A stretch of 64,000 nucleotides of DNA from Tanypteryx hageni (taxonomy: Eukaryota; Arthropoda; Insecta; Odonata; Petaluridae): the NCBI GenBank assembly GCA_028673005.1, contig CM054116.1, forward strand, positions 37,420,854 through 37,484,853, in the 5' to 3' direction. The position numbers and the translations under genes are program-made. Below, piece after piece: positions 1 to 12,549 of the stretch; the first letter of the stretch is position 1; each line of letters opens with the position of its first letter. The notes under the pieces are model-generated. The model worked only from the letters and a program-made list of their open reading frames with translations, was not told the origin of the DNA and did not search any database.

Positions 1-1651
1 TTTTAACTGTAATCGATTGATTTTAATCAATGCATTTTATTTATTTATACATATATTTCATATACAGCACAAAGGCCAATTTACAGTGAAATCCATAACA
101 TCATTACATAAGTAAAATAACTCGAGACAAAAATAATTAATAACAAACAAAAGAAAAATAAAATAAACAAAAGGGGAGAAGACGGAGATGAGATAAAGGT
201 ATTTAAAGGTTGATTGAATACATCCGAGTTTGGAGGTAATGAGTTAAGAAGAGCAGGGAGGCGGAAGAAAAGTGAGCGTTTGTTTATCGACAGCCTAGGT
301 ATACTGAGATTAAGGAAGCAGGAAAGACGAGTAGATCTGTTTGCTACGCGTAAGCTAAACAGAAAGGGAACATTCATCTACGTTGTAGACTTCACATTTA
401 TCATCAGACAGAAGTATTGGTTCTTCTTCGTCTTCTGACGATGACGACTGAAAATAAAAACGGCGTCTTGACCTCTTTCCCCGCTTAATAGGTTTGTTTT
501 ATTGATTTTAATTAGTATTAATTATTAATATTATTATTAATTAATATTTTGATCCACCTTCAACTTTTAAAAATAATTACAGACGCTCATTGGCGTTCAG
601 ATAGTTGGAGTGACTGTTTAGAGAGTTCACATCATTTCAAGCAGAATGAAAATGGTGAGACGGTGCCCCAATACCTGATGAAGCACATAGGCTTCTTATT
701 GGTACCAGGGCGTTACAGCACCGTTTATCCGAAATCTTCTTTTTTCCTTTCGACTTTGGTTTTTTTAATACCACTTGAGCCGCGGATGTTTTTCATTAAT
801 TATAGTCATTATCGCGGAACGAACGTCAAGAGTTTTACCAAATTACCAAGAGCACGCAAAGCCTCGCTGACACATGGATAAATTGAGCGATCGGATCGGC
901 CGGAGCCGATTCAACCGCAATCTTGACCTTTGTCGTCAACTCGGCTGTATTATTAACTAAAAAAAACGAGGGCATTAAAATTTCAATCGCTGTGTGTGTG
1001 TTTGCGCGTTGACCCCGGCGTTGTGGCTTGCTCCGCAAAATAACGTTTGTTTCCTCTCTTTGAAAGGGTCATTTGCAACGACTTAGTGAAAGGTCGTTTT
1101 CAGCAGATAAATGGCTGGAAATCATTAAAAAGTAAATTATCGATAAATTCTAAAAAGTTATTATATATCTCGTTAGTATTAACACCAATTACTGAAATAA
1201 TTTAAAGCCAAATGAATTTTAAGCCGTTATTACACTGGGATGAATGTTTAATGTTCTTTAAATTGGAAGAATTTATGCTAAGATTATTAAGGTATAATGA
1301 AGTACTGGTGTAAATTATATAGTTGCATTTAAAAAATGACAGAAATGGTGAGGGTTTACGAAAATGTTTCAAAATTTCAAATACACTGATCAGATTAAGC
1401 GTGCTCATTGTTGCTGCTGAAATATTCATGTCGGAACTTATAAGTTAACAGCGCGATAAGCTAGAAAGCAAACGAGAAACGTGATATGGACACGATCGTC
1501 GGATATGGCGCCGAGCGACTACATTTGAATAGGAAAAGTGCGCGTGTGTCTCGGAAACAAACATACACACCCTGACGACGCGCCAACACGAAGGTCAACA
1601 CGTAACGCGACCGCCACTGCCTCAAAACTGAAAGCTAACATGCGTTAGTAA
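1..1651. other. AT-rich non-coding DNA, no gene seen
   Basis: Mixed AT-rich sequence with short runs of TTAATTATTAATA type around 500-550. Reading frames here are short, lack recognisable motifs and have no supporting codon pattern. I see nothing that can be named. Confidence 0.5.
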
Positions 1652-1682
1652 ACGTGTGCGCGCGCACGCACGCACGCATGCG
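1652..1682. repeat. alternating purine-pyrimidine tract, CG/CA rich
   Basis: 31 consecutive bases alternate purine and pyrimidine, built from GTG, CGCGCG and CACGCACG units. Such tracts are known to favour left-handed Z-DNA under supercoiling. It lies about 160 bp before a long purine island. Confidence 0.8.
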
Positions 1683-1839
1683 AGAACGGCTGCTCCTGGC
1701 ACTCATTTTAGAGGCTAAGTATCTTCTCTTTCGCTCGTGCGCTGCCTGCATTTTTAGACGAGAATCGACGAGGAGCCGGGAGAGAGCGTAATATTTTTTC
1801 GGGGGAGCGATTTTTGCGTGACGGGTTGAAAACCTTCAA

Positions 1840-2880
1840 ATACCAGGGAAAAAGGAAGAAAATAAAAATATAAAAAGATTAAAAAAAACGAGAGAAAAAT
1901 TTCCCGTGCGTGAGGAAATACATTCTTGGAGAGGGGGTGGGGTAGAGGAGTGGGGAGGATGAGATGTGCAGAGAGGAATGAGAGAGGAAAATAACGAGTG
2001 GGAGGAACGGTAGGTGAGGAGAGGGGATTCATTGAAAGAGAAATAGAGGAATGTGATTTTAGAAGAGGGGAGTAAAACATAGGGAGAGAGAGAGAGAGGA
2101 GAAAGGAAGAAAGTAAAAAGAAACGTGGAGATCGAGGGGAAAAGAAATGGAAATATAAAGAGAAATAGTAGGGAGGGAAGAAGAGGTATAGAAACAGGCT
2201 TTAGATAAAGGGAAATGGAATAAGATAGAAGAATAGAATGGAAAAACGGAGGAAGGGATGAGTGTACAAAGGGAAATGGAATGGGAGAAAACTGTAAGGG
2301 GTGAGCGAGGCTGCGAGGAGATAATGCAGGGTAGGGAATAGGGGATGTCTTTTTCCTGCAAGGGAGCAGGTATAAAGGGGAAGAGGGAAATGGAGAGAGG
2401 AGGAGGTTAAGGAGAGAAAGAGAGAGAGAGAAGGGAGAGTTTTTGGGGGTCGAATGTTTTGAAGGAAACGGCCTTAATGCGATTTGCACGATTCCTCTCA
2501 TTTGATTTGACGTCGTTGTTGGGGTGAGGCGGAGGGGTGGTTCTGCTCTTCTGCGGAAGACAGGGAGGGCTGGTGAAGGGTATAGGGATGAGGGGGAGAG
2601 GGATAGAGAGCTGGAAAGGAAAGGGACCACTATATAAGCCTTAAACTAAGTGGGAGGGTTTGGATGGGTGAGGGATAGAGGAATGGGGAGAGAGAAGTGG
2701 GGAAATGAGATGGGAGTCAGGGAAGGGACCCGCGGAGTAGGAAGGAAGACGGAGGTGGTCATTAAGGCCTGGCGTTGATTTCTATTGGTCGACTACGCTT
2801 GATTGGATGGATGCTAAGTTTGCCAAGGGGAGGGGGTGGAGGGAGGATGGGGAGAGAGAGAGAGACGATAAAAAAGGGAA
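1840..2880 (+). repeat. long purine-rich (GA/GGA) island
   Basis: About 1 kb in which the + strand is dominated by A and G, with GAGAGA runs near 2085 and 2415 and GGGAGG-type words throughout. A small non-purine patch occurs at about 2455-2530. The opposite strand yields long Ser/Pro/Leu/Phe-rich frames that are composition artefacts: they overlap in several frames and carry no family motif. Confidence 0.8.
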
Positions 2881-2889
2881 TACTCGATT

Positions 2890-4780
2890 ACGAATACGAA
2901 TCTCGTGTTTATGCATTATTTATGACCCCCTTGTTCTTTGTGTGTTTTAGATAGAGGATTCACGTTTCATGCCTTCCTGTGCAATATAACAAAGTCTTAT
3001 TTGAGGGTTGTAATCAGACTTTCATGGCTCTGCGTTGAACTTAGGGTTCCTGTAATATGAATCAAAAAGTTTCCTCAAAAAGGAACTAGTAGCAAAAAGA
3101 ATCGGTCGACGTCCTTGGGAACTTTATTGAAATATATTCAAAACATTAGGGCTGATGTAATTTGCTTATTGCATACTTTTTTCGGTAAAATTTACATGAA
3201 TTTTCCTGGTTTTACATAACAGTATTACGTTCTATAAATGTAGATATGAGGTAATTTACGAATAACAGATTTTTCTGAGATAGCGCTTGTATAAATTATG
3301 TTTCGCTTTGAGACATTGTTCGATAAGCGAAAACTGAAAACCTTTGGAGCATCTTCCAATTATGATCTTTTCAGTGTTTGTCATTTTGTCGGTAAATCAG
3401 CATGAAGTTAAATGGGAGCACATGATAATGCTAATAAGTCAAGAAAGATGATTCCAATTTCAGTCATACTTTCAGGATATAGTCATCTTTACTCTTGTTA
3501 AATTTTACACTGCTCGTCTTTCAGAGTAACATTACAGTTTAGATTCCAAGAGCGTTTCTATTCTCCGTTTGATAAAAGTGGGGGTATGTGTAGCATATTT
3601 TTCATTTGCACTTTAAATAACTTATGACCCCTCGTACGAATATGGGACTTGAATCCAAGAACTACTCAAAGAAGGGAATTCAATCTCTTACCGCTAAAAT
3701 TCAAATACAGATCGAATTACAAGTTAAAAATTTGTTTTGAACGACAAAATTACAGGTTTTCTGATGTGAACATTTTTCAGTTACATTGCTCACTTAACGA
3801 AATTATGAAAAAAATAGGATTGGCATAATAGATAAAAAATTTTATTTGTTTATCTGAACAACTATTAGGGTGTTGTAACATTTAAAGTTAGACTTTAATG
3901 AAAGAAATAACTGGTGTATTTGATATTGTAATTGTAAAACGATCTAATTATTTTAAATTAATAACATGAGAATTTATATTTTATCATGCATCGAGGACTT
4001 TGTTTAATTATGTTGTTATTGGCAATTAACGCTTGACTGCGGACCATTAGTTTTATGAAAATAAATTTTGCTTGATTTTTGGCTTTTAAAATTAAATTGC
4101 GATGAAAGAAATAATTGATGTATACACAAGATATAGAAAAAAAAATAAATTTTGTAATTATAATAGAAATATTATAAGCCATTGGGTACATACTATAGGG
4201 TTAATTAGAGATTTAAGGCATCACTCAAAATTAATGTTAAAGTATGGAGAGAATGGAGTTAGCGAAGGGAATGGATTCAGTGGAGAGAAGAAACGGTAGA
4301 ATTTAACTTAATTAGTATTCAACCGTCATGTTTTGATGGGAAATATATAATTCATTCGCCTTATGAAAGCAAGTGAGCGTTTTGCAAGAATTGATCCATT
4401 TTCGTTACGCAGATTTTGTCTTTTAGATGATAAGGTAATCGTTTCCTACGGACACGTCTTAACACCGCATACATCCTGTAGGGATACTTTGGCATTAAAA
4501 TTCGTTCCCAGATAGGTATCGAGAAATACGTATTACGCCTTTTGGAGTTGCTCCGTGGCGATAAATATTTTATCCCTCTCTTCTTCCAATCTTTTTCCGT
4601 GACGCATGGCTTTTTTCACCTTGTCTCCCGCCATTCTTCCTCCCATAAATCCGTCCTTATCGCATTCATGAACAAATTCGAGTATCAAATTGAGTGGGGA
4701 AGATTGCGGGTTCAGGTGTGACGCGCAACACAGTGATCGATAGCCCTCTGAAAAGGCGAACACACGTTGGAATTCTCGGA
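2890..4780. other. AT-rich non-coding DNA
   Basis: No coding signal. The only structured item I can point to is a degenerate tRNA-like patch at 3640-3703. Short AT-rich direct similarities such as GAAAGAAATAA near 3900 and 4103 are too short to call a repeat family. Confidence 0.5.
3640..3703 (-). repeat. degenerate tRNA-like (SINE head?) patch
   Basis: Read on the minus strand there is an A-box-like TAGCGGTAAGAGA (3685-3697) followed about 30 nt later by a B-box-like GGATTCAAGTCCC (3644-3656). This is the internal RNA polymerase III promoter layout of tRNA genes and tRNA-derived SINEs. There is no convincing acceptor stem, so a functional tRNA is not supported. Confidence 0.35.
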
Positions 4781-4789
4781 TTTTGGCCG

Positions 4790-5017
4790 GGAAGAGGAGA
4801 AGGAAGGCGGGGAAGGAGGAGGGGTGAATAGGACAGGAATAAGGGAGAAGAAAGGAGGTGGGGGTCTGAAGAAGTAAGAAGGGGGGGTGAGAAAGAGTAT
4901 CGGAACCAAGGGAAACCGATGTAATTGCACAGATCCAGGGCTGACATCCTGAGGGAAAAGGAATGGGAATGGAGATGTGGTATCGGAAGGAAAGAGAGCC
5001 ATGGAGAGCGAGAAAGA
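4790..5017 (+). repeat. purine-rich island
   Basis: GGGAAGAGGAGAAGGAAGG-like + strand sequence running up to a GT/AT microsatellite. Overlapping frames on both strands are low-complexity only. Confidence 0.7.

Positions 5018-5075
<58 letters not shown>
5018..5075. repeat. compound microsatellite (GT)n(AT)n
   Basis: About five GT units followed by more than 20 uninterrupted AT units. Open frames through it encode alternating Tyr-Ile only and are artefacts. Confidence 0.95.
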
Positions 5076-5076
<1 letters not shown>

Positions 5077-6590
5077 TTATGGAAGAGAAAAGGTAAATAC
5101 ATATATCGTATGTCAACAGCAACTATGTAGGTGTTAAGGGAAGAAAGCCCAGTGGACACTTACCGATAGAAGAGACACATTTACACACGTAGATTGGAGC
5201 TTACCCTTAGTCAGCCTAAGAGAGAGACAACTCATAATTATAATAGTACATATATATTTAATGTATACATACAGGCACGTGTGCATAGAAACACACTAAT
5301 ACGGGGTGAGAGATAGGTCGACTTTTGTATGATAGAGAGATTTCGTGGTTTTAAAGGAACTGATCGATTTTGCGTTACTGCCATCGAGGAAATGGACGGG
5401 CATATGTAATTGGAAGATCGTTCCTCGATAATTTAAACTCTTTTTGCGTTTATGCTATTAGGATTTTTCTGTGCGGATAGTGGTATTCAAAAGAAACGGT
5501 TTTAAAATATTTTTTGTATCTCATGTACGGGAGTGAGCAGAAATAACACATTCTTCACGTAATCCTAAAAATTTTTGTACCCGAAATGAGGCGATTTAAT
5601 TACTTGATAAATGCTGGATTTTGATAAACTATTTATGTGAAAATTACTGAAAGAGGAATGACGGTAGGGATGCTTAATTTTTAACGCTTTATCCTTCATA
5701 CTGCCATTATGATTTAAATTTCTTACAGATTAAGAAAACTGACAGGTTTATAAAAATTTATTTACAGTTCTTGTTTATTGATGAGTAGGTTTTTATGACA
5801 TAAGCTATTATCCCCATATAAAGATAAAAATAACATCTAATCTGCGAGACGCCTACAAATTGAGGTTTTAATTTTTCATTTAGGGCAGAAGATTTAGTTT
5901 TCCTTTTTTTGAAAGTTTTTACATTATTTTACGAAGCCAGAAAAGAGAGAGACGGTTCGTAAGTTGCAATATACTCTCGAATATGTTTATCCAACCTATC
6001 TAAATATGTGTTTTACGAATAGAATCCGGTGCAAATGACGGAATATTATTATTGTTTCAAAGCAGTTAAACATCACGGAAACTAACAAGCAGAGAGTTGA
6101 TCTCGAAATTGAAATTTTCGTAAACAGATTATTAGTCGCAAACACTGAATTCTAGTAATAATGCAACTAATGTTAGTTGTAATAACAATTGCTTTGGTTA
6201 ATTAATAGGATGCTAAATCTCGGTGATATATACACCAGAATATAATGAAGGTTTTTGCATTCCGCGCTTCCGCGTACCGTCACAAATATCGAGGGATAGA
6301 AGGAAAAAGCACGTTTTCCAATATAATCCTGAATAGCAATATCACGAAGAACTTTTCGCTGCGGCGACAATATAAGACCGAGAATTTTTCCAGATATCCT
6401 CGCTTCGTTCACGAAGCGACGAGAAATATGCAAAATGCACACAAAACCCGCCTTTTTACTTACTTCATAATAAAAAAGGAATCTCCCAAACCTAATACAA
6501 CCTCCGGGATTTTTTTAATTTCCTTTTTTTCTTTAAGCAAGTGAAAAAGATTGCAACACAATATTGATCCGGTGGAAAAATAAAAAGTTT
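5076..6590. other. AT-rich non-coding DNA
   Basis: No recognisable element. Two overlapping antisense frames at 6173-6544 have neither a known motif nor a compositional contrast with their flanks, so I do not call them genes. Confidence 0.5.
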
Positions 6591-6599
6591 TGGTTAAAC

Positions 6600-7480
6600 A
6601 GACACGGGGGAGGAATAAAAGGGGGCAAATTTTCACGTTCACGAGAAGCTCTTCCGAGTGAGGGAGGGAAAAAGTAACTTAGGCACGGGAATGGAGATAA
6701 GAAGAAGAAGTCGTGGGAGGAGTAGAAGCAGGAGCTCCGGGAGTTTTTATTTTCCCTTATTCCAATACAGGGGGTCTCTTGTAAAGAAAAGTTCGAAAAG
6801 AGAGAGCACGGGGTGGAAAGGGGGTGAGTTGGGAGAAGTTGTGGAGGGAAGGAAGGAGGGGGAGGGAGAGGGGGTTAGAGTCGTTGGTAAAGAGAAGTGT
6901 TTGGGGGAAAAAAAGGGAGGGGAAGGAGGCTAAAGGTGGGGCGTGGGAAGAGACAGGGTTAGGGAAAGGAGGAAGAGGGTGGAGGAGGTACGGGGAGCCG
7001 CGGTTTAGTAGGCAAGGGTTGCTGTGCCATGTTGGGGCAGCTGCTGAGACGGTTGGCTTGCGTTGCGTTGGAGTTTGCCGGCGGGTTTGCTTCTAATCTC
7101 ATTTCGGAATCGGCCGCTGAGGGGACTCTTGTTTTTGGAGGTTGCGGTCGTAGGGTTAGGAAGGGGGAGGGAAAGGGTTAGATGGTACTCCTTTGGGGGA
7201 AAGTGGGGGTCGAGGGAAGAAGTCGGGAGGGGGAGGGAAGAGGGGTTAGATACGTGGTGCGCCTTGAGAATTGAGACATTCCCTCTGCATGACCTGCTGC
7301 TTCTCCTGAAGGAATGGGGGAAAAAATTGTGGTCGGTTGCCCGCTTTTAAGAGGGACGGGGCAGGAGGGAAGATTGCCAGGGCGATGTAGTGCGACATCC
7401 GAATTAAAATTTTTGCTGATAAAGAGAGAGACAGAGAAACAGAGAGGAAGAGGGTGAAAGAGTGGTTGCCCAGAGGCAGG
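6600..7480 (+). repeat. purine-rich island with G-quadruplex-capable runs
   Basis: G- and A-dominated + strand at 6600-6990 and again at 7150-7480, separated by a mixed GC-richer patch (about 7000-7140). Closely spaced G runs at 6845-6874 and 7153-7177 fit four-tract G-quadruplex spacing; in the second, runs of 3, 5, 3 and 3 Gs have loops of 7, 1 and 3. Frames are Arg/Gly/Glu-rich artefacts. Confidence 0.7.
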
Positions 7481-7718
7481 AAAGGGGTTTCGGGGTTTCC
7501 GAGATCTCTATCTGTTGTGAATGGAAATATACACATTTGGATTACAAGGAAGATTTGATAAGGCATGCCTCGGGTACCAAAGAAGCGATAAAAAGAGGCT
7601 TGTGATGGACCGGAATGATTTTATGGAGACTTGCCTCCTAAGTGATTATTACGCCAAACTAGTTAGATTACAATCCATCTTTCACAAAGTTAGTTATGCG
7701 TATTATAGCTTACTAGCG

Positions 7719-9210
7719 TAATTGCCCAGTCAAATATGACGGGATTATAATAAAAGTATTCCAGGTATATATGATTTCGATATGAAAAACCAGTAAGATA
7801 TGCTATGATCTGGTTTGGCTTTCATGCACAATCAAATCAGTGTTTTTGAAAGTTATCTTTGTTTTAATTATATTGTTTAAGTAATTATTAGTAGAGAGGC
7901 CAAATGATTATCCAAATATTTGCTGAAAATAAGAGGAAAATCGAAATAATAAGATATAATGCATAAAGAAGTAGCTGAAATTTACTTGAAATATTCGAGT
8001 CAATTATAAGTTATTTAAAACTTTTGAATTTAACTTAATAAATGAATTATTTTATTTTATTTTTCAGTCTATTTGAAATTCGGTTCGAAATATTTGCTGC
8101 ATTATCAGTTAAAGAAATCCATTGAAAATTACGTGACTTATATTTAGTTTTATGATTTCCCACTATTTGGCAATGGCGCATGATTCAATAGTATAACATT
8201 TTTTATAATCAATTATAATTTATTATAGTTATTTTTTAACTACAGCTCCTTTTAATCCTATACAAATGCTACGTCCTCTTCCTCTTTCTCAATTTCTGCT
8301 TATTCCCATTCTCTTTTCCTTCCTCCCTCTAATTACTTAATAGATTCAGTAAATAAGTTATGCCCAAGTACATAAAAAAATCGGACCCGTGTTAAAGCAC
8401 TAAATTGGTGCATTTATTATGAGGCCAAGAATAGGATTCAACAATTGGGACAACAGTGGTCCAATATAAACAAAATGCGTGAAAACGTGAAAAATCGTAT
8501 AAAACGTAATTTTTGGAGATTTACAAATGAGATTTAAATTCTTCTCTTCGCATAAGTAACATAAGATAAATATCTCATCCTAGAAATATTTTAAAATGTA
8601 AACGAAAAAGGTCTGCAAGTTAAGGAATGGCTTTTTGCGTGATTCATATATGCGATTTAATTTATAACTCCGGTTATACTGCAAAAAACTATGAAAATAA
8701 CTATAAAAGTAGTTAATTACCAAAAATTTCAATAGGAAGTTAACTGAAAAGAAATTAAGGAATAACACGATTTTAATTATAAATAATTCGGGCGCCTTCT
8801 CTGTCTCGTACTAAAGCATTCAAAGAACACTTTTCTTACGCATACAGTATAAGAACGGCAATACAATCTCAAGATTTAACAATGACACGGTCGGCAAGAC
8901 AATATATCTTTAAAAATCTTAAAATTTTCCAATAAATGAGATTTAAACGTATAACTTGAGTGATTTCAAACCGAAGGCAAAAGTCGACAATAAGAATAAG
9001 AATCTATGTTTATTTTTCTTTACAATAGTTTAGGTCTGAAGATCGTAGGTCAATTACTTCTAATTTAATTTTGCAAAAGAAGAAAGCCTGCAAGTGAAAA
9101 AAAAGTTATTTTAAGTGTTCTCTTATGGGGATTTCTATAGAGCGTTCCGGCGGACCAACGGTAGGACGGAAATATCAACGTACAGAATAAGGATATTATG
9201 TATATAATAA
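7719..9210. repeat. dispersed repeat, copy 1 (related to 34158-35610)
   Basis: Several blocks match the second region in the same order. The first is TAATTGCCCNGTCAANTNTGACGGG at 7720 and 34159. The next is a block around TTATAAGTTATTTAAAACTT (about 7926-8050 against 34486-34615). Then comes a block with AAATTCGGTTCGAANTATTTGC (about 8080 against 34855), and finally GCGTTCCGGCGGACCAAC and AGAATAAGGATATTAT (about 9140-9200 against 35535-35605). Similarity between blocks is weak, and no coding potential or clear termini were found. The family is unknown. Confidence 0.45.
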
Positions 9211-11547
9211 TATATGCAACGAATGACACTTGAATCATAATCTAAACTGCCATTTCAATTTATCGAGATACTTCGTAATTATTTCCGTGCCATTTTATCC
9301 ATAAGCCATACCAACACTGTTTAGGTCAGTATAAAGTGTATATTTGAGAAACTTCAAAACCCGAGGACCATACAATAGAATTCTGGATTCGAGCACAGGA
9401 TGAAATAGATGATGATAGTAGTCAGCCCTTACTCGAATTACTTAATATTTTTGGCCATGAGGCAGACCAAAAGGACACCCTTACAGACCGCTTGTTCGAC
9501 GCTTTTCCTATCCCCATACGCAAATGTCTTTCCAAACAAAATTCCGTTTAAACTGGCAAAAACCTCCGACAGCGCCGCGTTCTTGTTGTTATAAGAACGA
9601 TTGATTGTGCTTTGCAAAGAAAGTTGGCAGAGGAAGAATGTTTACGTATTCCTTTAACCTAAGCTGCCTTGGCCAACACTGAGTGACACGCGGAACAAAT
9701 CTTGAGGTTGGTATGAAAACATAACATCGTTCTCCTTTTCAACTCCGTCTGGAAGACTAGGGTTTCTCCTTGGCGCGAAGTGACATCTATTCTCGATAAT
9801 TTATCAAGGCAACTGCAAGGTGCCGTGCTATTTTTGAAAGTAATGAGATAGGAAAAGGTACAACAGAGTGGAAATGTTTACGTTATCATTGGAGAACAAA
9901 CAACACGCTCGGCGAGCAGAAAATGCCTTAACCAGAATCCAGGCGCGACGTCAGAGAAGGAAAATGTATCGCGGAAAAAAGTCTCTAATTTTCGCGGTTA
10001 ATCCGAACGTTGAAGTAAACAAAAAAGAACCGTGGGCTTCAACAGATGGCACTCTCGGGTAAACAACCGGGCGCGACATGACGTGAAGTCTGACAGCCAA
10101 TCAAAGCTCAGTCAGATGAGAAAGTTTCAAACAATAGAATGCAAGGGCACGCGAAATTTCGAGCTGAATGAACTAGGCGAAATTTTAGCGGCGCGTTGTC
10201 GCGTGAATGTGGCTTTGCAGTCGGGAAATTCATCCCCGCCGTAATTAAAACCTTTTATGTGGGACGTATGAATGAGTCCCTTTATTTGCCAAAATGTTAA
10301 ATTCACCGACAAGAGCAACCAAAAAGCATTCTCCCATCGCCATGTAAAATTTAAACAGCGCACGAAAATAGCATTTGATTATTAATCCGAAACAGCAAAT
10401 GACGAGGCTTGCAACGAATATTTACGCTAATCCTGGAATAGATTTATCTCATTGCGACGGTTCCTGCGTTCGTTCTGCCGACGGGAGCACCTCACCCGCT
10501 TCATCGAAAGGGATACGTTTCTCCCGCCTTTCCGTCACCGTAGGTTTAACGGCGTTACGTCTCCCTGACGCGTAACGAGACGCGATGCGCTTTTTAGCGC
10601 ATCTATTTCCTTTTTCCCCCGCGTTATTTCCGGCTTGCGTTTCTCCTGTGCCACTTAGCGGTAAACTCCGTATCGCAAATCGCGCTCGCGAAACTAAATC
10701 CACAAATATCATGTTTTTCGAGCGTTATTTGATTACCGAGCGACAAAAACATGTTAATGGGCCCGTATGTAAGTTGAGTCCCGTCTGGAAAGACTTATCC
10801 CTCCAGAGAAGTTACTTTGGATGATAAATCTCAAACCCTTCCCTTTTCATCTCCGTATCCTTCGTAGCAGAGATCACGTTTCTCTGTCTCTAGCGTGCCA
10901 TCTCTTCATCTCTTGTATAACCAACTCTCTCTCTCTCACAGTCATAACCTGAACGAGAATTTGCTTCATGCTCCACCTACCGCCAAACGCAAACAATTCC
11001 CAGCGCCCCCTTCATGAAAACACCCGACACACACTACTCTCAGTATACTAAAATCTATTTACCCCGCCTGGGAAGCACGTTGGGTTTGTTTACGCTTCGC
11101 CTCCTAACGGCAGGTTTTGTTATGATTTGAAACTTCGCGTTCGTTTGATTTTATTGTATTTAATATTGTTTCCGCGAGAGGGATTTTCGTTCTCTCGCAC
11201 ACCCCCGTTTTCTTCTTCCTCCTCTCGCTTAATTTAATATCGCATCGCGACTCTCTCCGTGGATTGCTTTTAAAATTAATTTTCCGCATCCTTCTGTTCC
11301 ATCTTGAGTTCTCAAAAGCAACTGGATGTAAGAAAAACAATGCCTACGAGATCTATGCGTTGCTTGAATTAGGAGAAGCAAACAATGTTAAGTGGGCTGT
11401 TGAGTAGCTGATACTGCCGCTCATTCATCCATTACTGTATTTATTCGACATTATATTTTATTTTAAATTTGGCCATCGGAAACTCTATGGTGTCTTAAAA
11501 CTTATATTTCATAGTTAATAAATAAATGATACACGATGAAGGAATGC
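9211..11547. other. mixed-complexity non-coding DNA
   Basis: The part from about 9840 to 10720 is less AT-rich, rich in CpG, and has overlapping open frames on both strands (9868-10244 +, 10449-10712 -). None shows a family motif, so I leave them uncalled. It includes the hairpin at 10584-10603. A short CT-rich stretch lies at about 10830-10940. Confidence 0.4.
10584..10603. other. perfect short hairpin, 8-bp stem
   Basis: GATGCGCT, loop TTTT, then AGCGCATC. Just upstream, CGTTACG and CGTAACG (about 10554-10577) form a second inverted pair. No downstream U-run or gene context makes it a terminator, and function is unknown. Confidence 0.5.
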
Positions 11548-12033
11548 TTTTACAGCAGTGGTGAGCAACTCATGGTCCGCGGGCCGCATGCGGCCCCCGG
11601 GAGCGTTTTATGCGGCCCGCGAAGCTATGATTAAAAATAATCCGTAAAATTTAACACACAAATTTATATCACATACATTCAAATTACGACAATAAAACAC
11701 TTGAGATTGAAATGATAACCTTAAAACTTAATTTAGAGTTGATTTTCACTGATATGATACCTCAGAATGCTTCCAGGATGATATGTCCACAGTCTTTATG
11801 TCCACAGTCTGTATGTCCACAGTTTATATGTCCACAGGCTTTATGTCCACCGTCATGGACATATAAAAGCGGACATATCGTCTGTGTACCCCTCAGAATA
11901 TCTAGTTAACGTCCGATTCAAAGTTTAATCCGGCCCGCCAAAGCGTTGACAACTTGCAATGCGGCCCCAATGGAATTCGCAACCACCAATGCGGCCCGCC
12001 ATATAGAAAAGGTTGCTCACCACTATTTTACAG
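11548..12033. mobile_element. non-autonomous hAT transposon (MITE) with 8-bp target duplication
   Basis: The element proper is 11556-12025 (470 bp). Its left end CAGTGGTGAGCAAC is the reverse complement of its right end GTTGCTCACCACTA except for the outermost base. It is bracketed by a perfect 8-bp direct repeat TTTTACAG (11548-11555 and 12026-12033). An 8-bp duplication and CAGNGG-type ends are the known signature of the hAT superfamily. Subterminal TGCGGCCCGC-type words recur at both sides, as expected for transposase-binding sites. There is no transposase frame inside, so it must have been moved in trans. The matching duplication and near-perfect ends suggest a fairly recent insertion. Confidence 0.92.
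11783..11857 (+). repeat. 15-bp tandem repeat, five units, inside the hAT MITE
   Basis: Five successive 15-bp units begin with ATGTCCAC (11783, 11798, 11813, 11828, 11843). They are followed by reverse-oriented pieces GGACATAT near 11855 and 11871, so the array can fold back. A Cys-Pro-Gln repeat peptide read through it is just the translation of the repeat. Confidence 0.9.
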
Positions 12034-12400
12034 TATTAACACGTAAAATTAACTTTTTCCGCAAAACGAAAAGATTTTTATGAACTTGCATGACCCCGTA
12101 TATGCTTATAATCACGATTAATAGAGTATCAATGATTTAATGATCCAGAATAAAATAATTATCGTAAATATGCGTTGCTGCAATGCGTTTAGTCATTCGA
12201 CAATGAATTACCAATGTAACAACACCTGACAGTAATGAAACAAATGCGAAACCTTTATACACTAAAAAAAAAGTTGGAGCGCCATAACTTATGATTAGCT
12301 TGGTCGTCGTTTTTCAACGTATCGCCGGGAAATGAATTTTTGCCTCTTTTCATTATAAACCTCACAATACATTCTCGTCCATTATATTCCGACTTCTCGT
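12034..12400. other. AT-rich flank, nothing recognised
   Basis: AT-rich spacer between the hAT element and the next low-complexity island. No repeat or frame of note. Confidence 0.5.
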
Positions 12401-12404
12401 TCGA

Positions 12405-12545
12405 TCGATTTTTTCTCCTCTTAAGCTCCTTGGCGCTCTTCAAAGCCCATCCTCTTTTTCCGTCTCCTCTCCCATTCTCTCCTCCATCTCACTCCTGTGT
12501 CACACTTGGGCACTTTTTTCCCTCTCTTTCGCTATACTAGTCCTT
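12405..12545 (-). repeat. pyrimidine-rich tract (purine strand is minus)
   Basis: CT-dominated + strand ending abruptly where the next island turns purine-rich. It forms one side of a polarity switch. Confidence 0.65.
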
Positions 12546-12549
12546 TTCT

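Noticed and set aside
1836..2630. 264-codon open frame on -
   Set aside because: Same composition artefact from the purine island on +.
4533..5159. Frames with long Tyr-Ile repeats, possible membrane protein
   Set aside because: The repeat is the translation of an AT microsatellite; flanks are a purine island.
10041..10057. CTCF-like motif (ACAGATGGCACTC), also near 39831
   Set aside because: A single short degenerate match is expected by chance in 64 kb; no supporting context.
10584..10603. Hairpin as a transcription terminator
   Set aside because: The context is eukaryotic with no upstream gene and no downstream T-run.
11712..11909. Cys-rich CPQ-repeat small peptide
   Set aside because: It is the translation of the 15-bp tandem array inside the hAT MITE.
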